Source of the DNA: a virus
IMG/VR virus record: IMGVR_UViG_3300032331_002448
Span: 20,150 to 84,149 of that record
Strand: one strand, 5' to 3'
Length of the DNA: 64,000 nucleotides
Shown: positions 29,720 to 37,202 of the stretch, piece by piece
Layout: every line of letters starts with the position of its first letter
Position numbering within the stretch: the stretch's first letter is position 1
Position numbers and translations under genes: made by a program
The notes under the pieces: model-generated
Told to the model about the DNA's origin: nothing
Database searches by the model: none
Seen by the model: the letters and a program-made list of their open reading frames with translations, nothing else

Positions 29720-29860
29720 ATGCTTACCACAGTTGTTGTTGCCATCAAAATTGATGGCGCATGGAAGGAATATTCATTTGAATGCAGAGATCCCCAATGG
29801 CGCATTGCATTCAAAACAATGAAAGATAGCGGCTATCCTATTCGTTTGCTTTATCGTTGA
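29720..29860 (+). CDS. very small protein, 46 aa
   Basis: Begins MLTTVVVAIKIDGAWKEYSF and ends GYPIRLLYR. A beta hairpin plus helix of the type seen in short phage accessory proteins. It fills the gap between two genes in a close string (6 nt and 2 nt gaps). Function unknown. Confidence 0.6.
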   Translation: MLTTVVVAIKIDGAWKEYSFECRDPQWRIAFKTMKDSGYPIRLLYR

Positions 29861-29862
29861 CA

Positions 29863-30048
29863 ATGAAAACTACTACTGAAGACAAACTTTACAGTAAAAC
29901 TTGTGAGGTTTGGCACTTGCTTCACACAGCAGAGCAATTGATTGTCAACGATGAAAACTTTCACCCCAATGTTCTGCAAAGTTTAAACAATTGTCTTGAC
30001 ATTGTTGAGACTTTACAAAACAAACTTGAAAAAACAATTGCAAGCTAA
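29863..30048 (+). CDS. small helical protein, 61 aa
   Basis: Start at MKTTTEDKLYSKTCEVWHLL. A two-helix bundle (QLIVNDENFHPNVLQSLNNC, DIVETLQNKLEKTI). Stop overlaps the next start (TAATG). Function unknown. Confidence 0.68.
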   Translation: MKTTTEDKLYSKTCEVWHLLHTAEQLIVNDENFHPNVLQSLNNCLDIVETLQNKLEKTIAS

Positions 30049-30314
30049 TGGAAACTGAAATCAAGCCTTCTCCGTATCTACCAGATGTATATCCCAACTA
30101 CCAAGCAAAGAAAGAACCATTCAAAGGTTCTGCTTATGCTGGCAGGAATGGCATGGGATACGGATCAAAGATTCCAACTGATTGGATGATTCGTATTAAC
30201 AAAAAGTGGCATCGTGTTTACGTTGTTTGTTATAGCAACGTAGGCACAGCGTACATCAAAACGAAAGAACATCCTTTCATTGTTGTACGTGATTGCGATC
30301 TACCAACTGATTGA
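30048..30314 (+). CDS. basic Tyr-rich protein, 88 aa
   Basis: Begins METEIKPSPYLPDVYPNYQA. Rich in Lys, Tyr and Pro with a beta-rich C-terminal half (WHRVYVVCYSNVGTAYIKTK). Translationally coupled to the gene before. Function unknown. Confidence 0.7.
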   Translation: METEIKPSPYLPDVYPNYQAKKEPFKGSAYAGRNGMGYGSKIPTDWMIRINKKWHRVYVVCYSNVGTAYIKTKEHPFIVVRDCDLPTD

Positions 30315-30336
30315 ACTTTACCAACGCACTTAAACC

Positions 30337-30540
30337 ATGTACTTTGATCGGTTTGACATTTGTAAAGCGTGGTATCTATGGCTTAGCCACTACCATAGCG
30401 GTCAATGGAGTGATGAGTACGTCAGGCTCTGTAAGCTATCGACGTACTTCACTCCAGGTCCATTGCTTTCTTATGAGTCTTTGTCTGAGAATGGCAAAGC
30501 TATCTACGACAACCTTTGCACTAAGGAGAACAGCAAATGA
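30337..30540 (+). CDS. unknown protein of a small cyanophage-type family, 67 aa
   Basis: Begins MYFDRFDICKAWYLWLSHYH; pattern FDxxxAWYLWLxxYHxGQ and SENGKAIYDNL, which I associate with short proteins of phages and cyanobacteria of unknown role. The alternative frame over the same DNA is rejected for its Ser/Leu-only composition. Overlaps the next gene by 4 nt. Confidence 0.72.
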   Translation: MYFDRFDICKAWYLWLSHYHSGQWSDEYVRLCKLSTYFTPGPLLSYESLSENGKAIYDNLCTKENSK

Positions 30541-31007
30541 CTGACACCATCAAAGACCATGCTGAGCAGATCATGGCAGCATTCTGGACTGCTCCACGAT
30601 CAGCCACCAGGCGCCAGCAGGTAGCAGCCGCATTGAAAGCTGCTACTGAATTACTTCCTAAAGATGACACAGTAACTGATACCTTTGAAGAAGGTCTTCA
30701 GTATGGACTGATAACTGCATCGAAGATCTTCCTTGATATTGCTACAGAATTAGAGATAGAAATATCTAACACTATTAAATGGGAGGTTGAATACACCGAT
30801 ACATTTGGAGGAGAAGCTAACTACTCCTGGGTTAAGCGTGCAGAGTTTGAGATGCCAGACAACGCAACCAACAATCAAATCACAAAGAAAGCTAAAGCTG
30901 CAATAGGATTGACAGGCGTACGCTGTTCAACAGTAGAACTGTGGGATGGATTCCAGATCACTCCTATCAACTCTTGCACTACTGTATTTGTTACGTCGGT
31001 GATATAG
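30537..31007 (+). CDS. unknown protein, 156 aa
   Basis: Begins MTDTIKDHAEQIMAAFWTAP. N-terminal 60 residues are helical (SATRRQQVAAALKAATELLP); C-terminal half beta-rich with WEVEYTDTFGGEANYSWVKR, like short proteins that bind ligands through a small barrel. No motif recognised. Confidence 0.68.
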   Translation: MTDTIKDHAEQIMAAFWTAPRSATRRQQVAAALKAATELLPKDDTVTDTFEEGLQYGLITASKIFLDIATELEIEISNTIKWEVEYTDTFGGEANYSWVKRAEFEMPDNATNNQITKKAKAAIGLTGVRCSTVELWDGFQITPINSCTTVFVTSVI

Positions 31008-31008
31008 G

Positions 31009-31194
31009 ATGATAAATTTTATTTGCTTAACAATTTTATGTGTGCAGTCTCACCTTGGACTAGGGACTGTGCGTTTTCAATCTCAAGATTATCTTATCTA
31101 TTTAACAGATACTGCAACTTATTTGTGTCACATCAATGATACAAATTACAAGTGCAATTACCTTGAGAAAGGTGTGTTCTTACCACTCTACTAA
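31009..31194 (+). CDS. possible secreted Cys-containing peptide, 61 aa
   Basis: Begins MINFICLTILCVQSHLGLGT, a short hydrophobic N-terminus that could be a signal peptide, then Tyr/Thr-rich strands with two Cys (TYLCHIND, YKCNYLEK). Follows the gene upstream by 1 nt. Function unknown. Confidence 0.6.
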   Translation: MINFICLTILCVQSHLGLGTVRFQSQDYLIYLTDTATYLCHINDTNYKCNYLEKGVFLPLY

Positions 31195-31196
31195 TC

Positions 31197-31529
31197 ATGT
31201 TCCGCAACCTTCTTCGTTTCTTTCTTCATCGCAACAAAGACAAGGCAGCAATTAAAAGCACCATTAAAAATACTGCATCTGCCAGCAAAGAATTAGATGA
31301 GAGCGATGCTTACAGCCTTGAAGTCCTGAATGCAATGCAAGCTGTAATCAGAATGAAAGAAGCTGCTGATCGTGAAGGTGTTGGTTTTGCTGCTGGCTTT
31401 GTCACACCCAACGGCAAACGATTCCTTGTCAGTAATGTTGGTGGAGAGAACCAGGGCACTAAGTATGTCAACTACTGGCTTGACAAAACAGAGCAGCGTA
31501 TTAAGAAAAGTAACAAGGAGGCTAGCTAG
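31197..31529 (+). CDS. unknown protein, 110 aa
   Basis: Begins MFRNLLRFFLHRNKDKAAIK, a basic amphipathic N-terminus; helical middle (EVLNAMQAVIRMKEAADREG) then a GFAAGFVTPNGKRFLVSNVG strand-turn-strand. Function unknown. Confidence 0.68.
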   Translation: MFRNLLRFFLHRNKDKAAIKSTIKNTASASKELDESDAYSLEVLNAMQAVIRMKEAADREGVGFAAGFVTPNGKRFLVSNVGGENQGTKYVNYWLDKTEQRIKKSNKEAS

Positions 31530-31570
31530 GTAGCACCGTAAAGTACGCTTACAAGTTACAAGACCCTCCA

Positions 31571-31882
31571 ATGAACCTGTTCACTGCCATGGAAAACAAA
31601 CAACAATCACGAGAAACCAAATTGCGTTCTTCTTACTCTGCAAAGCTGAGCACTGTCCTTGAGATCATGAAGGATCTTTCAGCTCAAAGTTTGTTCATCG
31701 ACTGCATCACTTCAGATCAAGAGGCAAACATTGATGCCACCATTGAATTTATTACAGCAGTAAAGAATCAAGTGGATCCTGTCTTCTTTACTTCAAACCT
31801 GAACCTTGCTCTTGCCGAACAGGATCAGAAATTTAAGGAGGATCAGGAAGCATGGGAGCAAAAGCTTGATCAACCTATGTGA
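31571..31882 (+). CDS. helical unknown protein, 103 aa
   Basis: Begins MNLFTAMENKQQSRETKLRS; the second ATG (MENKQQ) is an alternative start. Mostly alpha-helical and charged. Function unknown. Confidence 0.65.
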   Translation: MNLFTAMENKQQSRETKLRSSYSAKLSTVLEIMKDLSAQSLFIDCITSDQEANIDATIEFITAVKNQVDPVFFTSNLNLALAEQDQKFKEDQEAWEQKLDQPM

Positions 31883-31962
31883 TCATTAACAAAATCTAAA
31901 GAGATGAACTGGGTCCTAAGCATGACCCATCAAAAAAGGCTTGTTCTTTGCATGAAACTATC

Positions 31963-32145
31963 ATGTTCTACACCTCGGCTCAGTTCCTGTCAGCTATCAA
32001 TCAACTGAAGCTCATCAACCAGATGACAGGATCTTACGTTCAGCCTACGGTTAACGTTGAGCAGTTCATGAAACCTTTTAACTGCCCGCCTGCCCCTAAG
32101 CTGCACGATTGGCTGCCTGATCTTGATCAACACAACAACTTCTGA
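31963..32145 (+). CDS. unknown protein, 60 aa
   Basis: Start at MFYTSAQFLSAINQLKLINQ, 20 nt after GTTCTTTGC, the leader motif seen before other genes here; upstream TTG is not used. Pro-rich C-terminus (PFNCPPAPKLHDWLPDLDQ). Function unknown. Confidence 0.65.
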   Translation: MFYTSAQFLSAINQLKLINQMTGSYVQPTVNVEQFMKPFNCPPAPKLHDWLPDLDQHNNF

Positions 32146-32148
32146 TCA

Positions 32149-32376
32149 GTGCCAGCAAGAAATTACTGGAGGCAGTACGCACTATTTAAAAGTAGTGTGT
32201 ACGCAGTCAACAGTATCACATCAGTTCTAGTGGTCCTATTTGCTATGGACCACATTTTTTTTAACCGTTCACTCAAAGGATTGAAGCCATGGCAGGTTGC
32301 ATTGCTCGTCGAGCGCATACCTAAAATGCTTTCAACTCTGCAACAAACCTTTACAAAAACTAGGAGGTATCATTGA
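32149..32376 (+). CDS. single-helix membrane protein, 75 aa (GTG start), holin candidate
   Basis: Begins MPARNYWRQYALFKSSVYAV (GTG). A hydrophobic segment at about 19-36 (AVNSITSVLVVLFAMDHIFF), then a basic amphipathic tail. It could be a one-helix holin for the endolysin at 26726, but that rests only on topology. Last gene before a strong terminator. Confidence 0.6.
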   Translation: MPARNYWRQYALFKSSVYAVNSITSVLVVLFAMDHIFFNRSLKGLKPWQVALLVERIPKMLSTLQQTFTKTRRYH

Positions 32377-32416
32377 CGGCAAATTAAGAAAGCTTTAATG
32401 ATTTCACTGGTATAGA

Positions 32417-32453
32417 AGAGGTTCCATCACTACGGTAAAGGAGCCTCTTTTTT
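32417..32453 (+). terminator. strong intrinsic terminator
   Basis: AGAGGTTCC (32417-32425) pairs with GGAGCCTCT (32440-32448), nine pairs with one G-U, followed by six T. Ends the plus-strand unit from 25.4 kb. Confidence 0.85.
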
Positions 32454-32543
32454 CAGTGGTGCCAATGGTTTTAAGAACTACAAAGACCTGGACTCAGCAA
32501 GGTTTCTTCCCCGCATAATAAGATACCGGGAAGTAAATAAACC

Positions 32544-32711
32544 ATGGAAAACACCACAGAAAACGCAACAAAACTTGCTTGGGCAGTTCTTGTTAAAGGA
32601 GCCAACGGAAGGAGTGAAGTTATTAAAGTTACCAACCACGAGGATGCTGATCAAACGATCCTAAGTAATCCTCAAATGTTCTACAAGTCTGGTCCTTTTG
32701 TTTTAAAGTAA
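32544..32711 (+). CDS. small unknown protein, 55 aa
   Basis: Begins MENTTENATKLAWAVLVKGA; two-strand, one-helix plan (SEVIKVTNHEDADQTI) and a strand at the end (YKSGPFVLK), as in other short phage accessory proteins here. First gene after the terminator; stop overlaps the next start (TAATG). Confidence 0.65.
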   Translation: MENTTENATKLAWAVLVKGANGRSEVIKVTNHEDADQTILSNPQMFYKSGPFVLK

Positions 32712-33100
32712 TGCTTGATTCCCAAATAGAAACACTTTGGCAAGAGTCTTTAAACACCTCCAGGATACCTGTTCAGGGTGGAATGTCTCAAACCTATGAT
32801 CCTATTAAAGTTTTTGCTAAAAAGATTGCTGAGTATCTTGTTGATCAAACAGCAGATCCTGTTTCAAAGGATCAAATTAGAAAAGCTTGTGGACTCTTTG
32901 AAAGGTCAAGTGTAGTTGTTTCTACCGTTAATGGCAAAAGTTTTGAGGTGAAAGATGCAGTAGTTCTTACTCATGAGCATTTAACTGAACAAGAATGGAG
33001 AAACTATAACAGTGCTGCTCCAATGGAAAGGCGTGCAATCGCTAAAGACAGAGGAACTCCTTTGAAGCAACTAATACAATTAGATACCCTGCTACGGTAA
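32711..33100 (+). CDS. unknown protein, 129 aa
   Basis: Begins MLDSQIETLWQESLNTSRIP. Helical with an internal strand segment (SSVVVSTVNGKSFEVKDAVV). Coupled to the 55-aa gene upstream. No motif recognised. Confidence 0.68.
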   Translation: MLDSQIETLWQESLNTSRIPVQGGMSQTYDPIKVFAKKIAEYLVDQTADPVSKDQIRKACGLFERSSVVVSTVNGKSFEVKDAVVLTHEHLTEQEWRNYNSAAPMERRAIAKDRGTPLKQLIQLDTLLR

Positions 33101-33141
33101 CTTACAATACAATTTTCAAAAAACCCAAAACTTTTCAAACA

Positions 33142-33333
33142 ATGAAAATTCCAGTCACCGGCTACGTTGTCATGATGCACCACCAGGATCTTGGTACGTT
33201 TGCGCCAGCATTCAGAACCATTGACGAAGCTGAGGAATTTTCTAATGCCATGAAGCTCGGGTCAACCTTTATGGTTGCAGAAGCTGTTCCAATTGTTCAG
33301 ACAATTACCAGTACAGAGTACGTTACTCACTGA
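33142..33333 (+). CDS. small unknown protein, 63 aa
   Basis: Begins MKIPVTGYVVMMHHQDLGTF. Strand, DEAEEFSNAM helix, strand: the common short accessory fold. Function unknown. Confidence 0.68.
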   Translation: MKIPVTGYVVMMHHQDLGTFAPAFRTIDEAEEFSNAMKLGSTFMVAEAVPIVQTITSTEYVTH

Positions 33334-33390
33334 TCAAACTTAATAAGAGTAACGCTGTGGTATCTTTTAGGTACTGCAGCTTTTTTGTAC

Positions 33391-33648
33391 ATGGCCATTG
33401 TTGTTAGCGTGTCTGTACCAGATGAACTTGCTACTCGTTGGCAGGAATCTGATCTGGACATCAGCCCTTCACGTTTATTTCAAACTGCATTAGAGACCGA
33501 ACTCAATAAATCCAATCAGCATCTTACTTATTGGAGTACACGTGCTCTTAATGCAGAGAAAAAACTGAAGGCAATCGCTCAACTTGCCAATGCCAATGAC
33601 AAAACCATCAAGAAATTCTTGATGATGGACACGTTAAATAAAGATTGA
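33391..33648 (+). CDS. ribbon-helix-helix-like protein, 85 aa
   Basis: Start at MAIVVSVSVPDELATRWQES. VSVSVPDELATRW followed by ISPSRLFQTALETEL fits the ribbon-helix-helix pattern (strand, helix, turn, helix) of CcdA/ParD-type DNA binders; the C-terminal third is a coiled coil. Could be a regulator of phage genes. No toxin partner adjacent. Confidence 0.65.
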   Translation: MAIVVSVSVPDELATRWQESDLDISPSRLFQTALETELNKSNQHLTYWSTRALNAEKKLKAIAQLANANDKTIKKFLMMDTLNKD

Positions 33649-33920
33649 GTTAAAAAAATGACTCAATTTGTAAGTGGTATCACTCCCGCCAGGGGGTAAC
33701 CACCACCAAAGGCTATATCTATTAAATAAACTAATACATAATCAATAAACAATAACAACTAACAATCAACCAATAAAAAAGCCAAGGGCACTACTCCTTG
33801 GCTCAGTTGCTTTGCACACACACACCAGGGGACCATGCTCCCCTCTTGCATTTTACCTGTTTACAGCTACACTATCCATGCAGGCGTGGCCACACGCTGC
33901 ACACACCTCTTCGTTTCCTC
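33649..33920 (+). other. non-coding leader region with A-rich tract and hairpins
   Basis: 33710-33780 is A-rich and almost free of G. It is followed by a 7-pair stem (33781-33802), a stem AGGGG/CCCCT near 33830-33846 and GCGTG-GCCA-CACGC near 33882-33896. The next gene starts at 33921. The G-poor tract could be an unwinding site or unstructured leader. Confidence 0.5.
33775..33802 (-). terminator. terminator-like hairpin for minus-strand transcripts
   Basis: On the minus strand GCCAAGG pairs CCTTGGC (33781-33787 with 33796-33802) and is followed by six T. No minus-strand gene lies upstream of it for several kb, so it would stop antisense transcription. Confidence 0.55.
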
Positions 33921-34358
33921 ATGAGCCCCTTCAACTTCCGTTCTGTCCAGTCCCTTGAGCTGTCCAATGATGACAACCCGACGGTCACGATCAAGGACAA
34001 CATCCTTGTGCTGACTGCTACCAGGGGGACTGAGCAGATTCAGATCACCACGCCGATCAAGTTTTCTACGATCATTCAGAACACAGTGACGGCGCCAGTG
34101 CGTCACCGTGATTACTCCAGCCGTAGGGGTGTTCCTATTGCTGGTGGAGACAAGCGTGCCGGAGAGAAAAATAAGATGGCAAAGCTTACGGATTCTGCTG
34201 TTCGTGAAATTCGCATGATCCTTGCCGATGAAGGCATGGTGAAGAAGTATCCAAATAAAAGTGCTCTGTATCAAGATATTGCAAAAGCTTATGGTGTTCA
34301 CATGTACACCATTAAAAATGTAGCAACCAACGTTAGCTGGAAGCACATCAGTATTTGA
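33921..34358 (+). CDS. HTH protein of homing-module type, 145 aa
   Basis: Start at MSPFNFRSVQSLELSNDDNP. Residues 1-70 beta-rich; residues 85-145 carry KLTDSAVREIRMILADEG, DIAKAYGVHMYTIKNV and a WKHI ending, the DNA-binding HTH found at the C-terminus of many HNH homing endonucleases. No nuclease domain is present. First of four consecutive DNA-binding module genes. Confidence 0.7.
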   Translation: MSPFNFRSVQSLELSNDDNPTVTIKDNILVLTATRGTEQIQITTPIKFSTIIQNTVTAPVRHRDYSSRRGVPIAGGDKRAGEKNKMAKLTDSAVREIRMILADEGMVKKYPNKSALYQDIAKAYGVHMYTIKNVATNVSWKHISI

Positions 34359-34359
34359 T

Positions 34360-34728
34360 ATGAACACTTACCTCTTTCGTGTTCAGCTTGGTGATGGCAA
34401 GCCAGTAGAAGCTCCTATCAAAGCGAAAGATGTAGTGACGGCAGTTACAGCAGGGTATCGCCAGTACCCTGCTGCCAGGAACCTGCATCTTATTTCTGTT
34501 ATTCATCCTGATCCGCCCGAACCAGTTGTGTACCCTGATCTAATCGAGGAATCTCACCCTTTGTTTGGTGATTCAGTTATCAGTGTAAAGAACAGGTCTC
34601 CTGATACTAAAGAGAAAATTAAGGAGGCTATTGCTCTTCGATGGAAAGGTTTGAATTACAGACAGATCGGAAAAGAACTTAATGTTCCTGCCCGTCGTGT
34701 TTCTTCTTGGCTCAATCAGTATTGTTAA
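34360..34728 (+). CDS. HTH protein, 122 aa
   Basis: Begins MNTYLFRVQLGDGKPVEAPI. N-terminal beta part; residues 80-120 (TKEKIKEAIALRWKGLNYRQ, IGKELNVPARRVSSWLNQ) form a homeodomain-like HTH. One base after the previous gene. Likely regulator or targeting module. Confidence 0.7.
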   Translation: MNTYLFRVQLGDGKPVEAPIKAKDVVTAVTAGYRQYPAARNLHLISVIHPDPPEPVVYPDLIEESHPLFGDSVISVKNRSPDTKEKIKEAIALRWKGLNYRQIGKELNVPARRVSSWLNQYC

Positions 34729-34732
34729 TCCT

Positions 34733-35062
34733 ATGGCTGTTAAATGTCCTGAGTGTCAACAACTGAATAACCGGACTCTAGAAGTTAGAGTTTTGAATGA
34801 CGACACTGCAGTCAGGCGGCGTAAGCTCTGCAAGGACTGTGGCGCCAGGTGGACAACCTACGAACGTTATGAAATTCCTTACAACTTTAATGTTTGTGGT
34901 TCTAAGAATCACAACTCAGTTCTCTTAGAAAAAAACATAAGAGATATACGTAAGGAGTTTCATGAAGGAACAAGTTGTTTAGAACTTTCTCGTAAGTACG
35001 GTGTTAGTCAGTCAACAATAAGTCGGATTATCCGGCGTGTTACCTGGGGCCATGTTGCATGA
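34733..35062 (+). CDS. NrdR-like zinc ribbon plus HTH, 109 aa
   Basis: Start at MAVKCPECQQLNNRTLEVRV. CPEC and CKDCGARWTTYERYE match the zinc ribbon of NrdR (RRRxxCxxCgxRxTTyE). The NrdR ATP-cone is absent; instead residues 70-105 carry SRKYGVSQSTISRIIRRVTW, an HTH of the homing type. A recombined DNA-binding protein, unlikely to be a true ribonucleotide reductase repressor. Confidence 0.75.
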   Translation: MAVKCPECQQLNNRTLEVRVLNDDTAVRRRKLCKDCGARWTTYERYEIPYNFNVCGSKNHNSVLLEKNIRDIRKEFHEGTSCLELSRKYGVSQSTISRIIRRVTWGHVA

Positions 35063-35337
35063 CGGAACCTAAGATCAGTAGTTACTATCGTAACAAAGAT
35101 GATGAAGTAAGTTATTACTTATCATTGGTTAAGAGGCCACTAAAGAAAAACAAAACAAGCAAGTACAGAGGAGTTTGTTATCTTAAACCTAGGAATCTGT
35201 ACTCAGCTCGTTTGGATTTTAAAGGCCGTAAGTATTATTTAGGTGCTTTTAAAACTGAAGACAAAGCTGCAATTGCTTGGAACAATGCTGCTCTTAAAAT
35301 CATTGGACCTCATGTTCCTTTGAATGTTATTGAGTAA
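35059..35337 (+). CDS. AP2-domain protein, 92 aa
   Basis: Residues 33-90: SKYRGVCYLKPRNLYSARLD, GRKYYLGAFKTEDKAAIAW form a full AP2/ERF DNA-binding domain (YRGV, WxA-like R/L, G.F.....AA.A). In phages these usually belong to HNH homing endonucleases; here the HNH part is missing. Overlaps the previous gene by 4 nt. Confidence 0.82.
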   Translation: MTEPKISSYYRNKDDEVSYYLSLVKRPLKKNKTSKYRGVCYLKPRNLYSARLDFKGRKYYLGAFKTEDKAAIAWNNAALKIIGPHVPLNVIE

Positions 35338-35358
35338 AAGTTAAACGATTAATTAATA

Positions 35359-35398
35359 CCCTGGCGTACACAACAGTGTTGTAAGTCCAGGGGTTTTA
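35359..35398 (+). terminator. terminator in front of the ardC-like gene
   Basis: CCCTGG (35359-35364) pairs with CCAGGG (35387-35392), with an inner ACAAC/GTTGT stem, then GTTTTATTTG. The GTTCTTTGC leader follows at 35402. Confidence 0.65.
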
Positions 35399-35419
35399 TT
35401 TGTTCTTTGCACTTCATTA

Positions 35420-36376
35420 ATGACTACCACGCAAGCCAAGCTTCCTAAGGTTCCTGACAAAGCACTCGAAGCTTTGACTCAAGGTATTCAATCTGTTCTT
35501 GATTCAAAAGATTGGGGAGGATTCTTGTCAGCTATCAAACAGATTCATAGCTACAGCTTTAACAATCGACTGCTCATTATGAGTGAGCAATTCAAAAGAG
35601 GCTGGGAGCTTAGTCCGTTTGTTGCTGGCAAAACTAAATGGAATGAGAAGTTTAAGCGCCAGCTGAAAGAGGGAGAATATACAAAACCTATCTGGATTCT
35701 TGCTCCTGTTCTTGTTGACAAGCTTGATGACAATGGCAAGGTAATCTATAAACCAGATGGAACACCTTTCAAGATTGCAATTAGATTCAAAGGTGTGCGT
35801 GTTTATGATCAGCATCAAACGCATGGTGAACCTATTCCTGAGGTAAATACAAATGAAATGATGTCACAATTAACTGGTAATGTGCCAGAGCAATTGTTAA
35901 ATTGCTTTGTTAAAATTGCAAGGCAACGAAGTGTAGATGTTGATATTAATGTAGATACTGCAGCTATGCAAGGTGCATTGGGACGTTGCTGGTTTAAGAA
36001 TGCAGGACGTGCTAGCAAGATTGAATTAGTTCAAGATTTAAATCTTGCAACACAAGTTAGCGTAATGGCACACGAACTTGCTCATGCAATTCTACACAAT
36101 CGTGACGAATATCTTGAGCATGATTCTAGTTCTATTAAAGAGCTGGAGGCAGAATCAGTTGCATATCTTGTTTGCTCTCACTATAATCTCGACCTTGGTA
36201 ATAGAAGCTTTCGGTATATTGTTTATCACAACACTGCATCAGATGATGTTGTTGCAGACCTTTTGAAATCTGGTAGCAGAATTATTACTGCTTACGAAGA
36301 GATCATTGGTAAGGCCGACGCAATGCTTGCACCTGTGTCAAGTTTTGTAACGGATAAAGTTTTGGTTCCAGCTTGA
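35420..36376 (+). CDS. ArdC-like antirestriction protein, 318 aa
   Basis: N-terminal domain (about 1-130) matches the ArdC ssDNA-binding region: SYSFNNRLLIMSEQ, GWELSPFVAGKTKWNEKFKR, ending in IRFKGVRVYDQHQTHGEPIP. C-terminal zincin domain has VMAHELAHAILH (HExxH variant HELAH, near residue 218) and the third ligand in KELEAESVAYLVC. ArdC on plasmids protects incoming single-stranded DNA from restriction; here it would protect phage DNA. Preceded by a terminator and SD-less leader, so it may be expressed separately from its neighbours. Confidence 0.8.
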   Translation: MTTTQAKLPKVPDKALEALTQGIQSVLDSKDWGGFLSAIKQIHSYSFNNRLLIMSEQFKRGWELSPFVAGKTKWNEKFKRQLKEGEYTKPIWILAPVLVDKLDDNGKVIYKPDGTPFKIAIRFKGVRVYDQHQTHGEPIPEVNTNEMMSQLTGNVPEQLLNCFVKIARQRSVDVDINVDTAAMQGALGRCWFKNAGRASKIELVQDLNLATQVSVMAHELAHAILHNRDEYLEHDSSSIKELEAESVAYLVCSHYNLDLGNRSFRYIVYHNTASDDVVADLLKSGSRIITAYEEIIGKADAMLAPVSSFVTDKVLVPA

Positions 36377-36388
36377 CAGTAATCTATG

Positions 36389-36411
36389 CCAGGGAATCCC
36401 CCTGGTTTTTT
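36389..36411 (+). terminator. terminator touching the next start codon
   Basis: CCAGGG (36389-36394) pairs with CCCTGG (36400-36405), then six T to 36411; the next ATG is at 36415. There is no room for a ribosome site between. Confidence 0.75.
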
Positions 36412-36414
36412 CTT

Positions 36415-36753
36415 ATGGCACATTCAATTAACACGCGCTTCATTCCTTCCGAAGAACAGGTAGCTGAATGGCTATCTAAAATCTACGGCATGACATTAAA
36501 TCGTGCTCCATCTATGCAAGAAAAAATGCTTGCAAAGATAGCAGCTGAATGGGGATTGCACCAGAAAGAATCCTATGAAGAATTTCTTTTTTCTGAAGGA
36601 TTATTGACAAGCCAAAAGGTTGTTGATGCTATCAAAAAAGTGGTTATCCCAACAATCAATGCTCATGATACAAAAGAAGAATGGATTACTCTTCTTGATG
36701 AAAAAGATATTTTAGAGATACTTAATGTAGCTATTGATGCCATGAGGGACTGA
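36415..36753 (+). CDS. helical unknown protein, 112 aa
   Basis: Start at MAHSINTRFIPSEEQVAEWL, 3 nt after the T-run of a terminator. All-helical (AKIAAEWGLHQKESYEEFLF). Its expression must rely on read-through or an unusual initiation. TGATG overlap with the next frame. Function unknown. Confidence 0.68.
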   Translation: MAHSINTRFIPSEEQVAEWLSKIYGMTLNRAPSMQEKMLAKIAAEWGLHQKESYEEFLFSEGLLTSQKVVDAIKKVVIPTINAHDTKEEWITLLDEKDILEILNVAIDAMRD

Positions 36754-36842
36754 TGGATTTTTATCATTTGTTTTTAATTTGTGCTGGTTACTGGTTAATT
36801 TGTGCAGCTCTTATTTGCCTTGCTAAATCTATTCTTCCTTGA
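36753..36842 (+). CDS. 29-residue single-helix membrane peptide
   Basis: ATG overlaps the stop of the 112-aa gene (TGATG). Sequence MDFYHLFLICAGYWLICAAL then ICLAKSILP: one transmembrane helix covering the peptide. Translational coupling supports it; a lysis or membrane-modifying role is possible. Confidence 0.5.
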   Translation: MDFYHLFLICAGYWLICAALICLAKSILP

Positions 36843-36851
36843 CACACAATT

Positions 36852-37202
36852 ATGACTGACACCAACAATCCCTACCCGATCACCCCACCGCCTGAGCTGG
36901 TGCAGCAGTGGATCAACGAGGAAGATGGCCTCACTGCGGGGCACATCGCCACCCAAGCCGCTCAATGGGGCGCCGACCAGGAGTTGGAGGCGTGCGTGAG
37001 CTGGTTAATTAAAAACCAGAATCCACGATGGGCTCTCGCCCTTCAAGACGCCCGCTGCCCGAAGCCCCTGAGCTTGAAGGAGCAGGCAATGCGCGTCCTC
37101 GTTGAGAATGGCACCAACTTAGATGGACGCATGGAGCTTGATTCCACCGACATTGAAACTATCCGCAGCGCACTGGAGGCGCTTCCTAATGATCAACATT
37201 GA
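36852..37202 (+). CDS. picocyanobacterial-type accessory protein, 116 aa
   Basis: PITPPPELVQQW, AAQWGADQELEAC, SLKEQAMRVL and IRSALEALP mark the same family as the gene at 28596. GC-rich, with codon use unlike the AT-rich genes on its left; it opens a block of overlapping genes running to thyX. Function unknown. Confidence 0.82.
   Translation: MTDTNNPYPITPPPELVQQWINEEDGLTAGHIATQAAQWGADQELEACVSWLIKNQNPRWALALQDARCPKPLSLKEQAMRVLVENGTNLDGRMELDSTDIETIRSALEALPNDQH

Noticed and set aside
34682-34732. Longer start for the zinc-ribbon gene
   Set aside because: It would overlap the previous gene by 47 nt, and the NrdR-like homology begins at the ATG at 34733.
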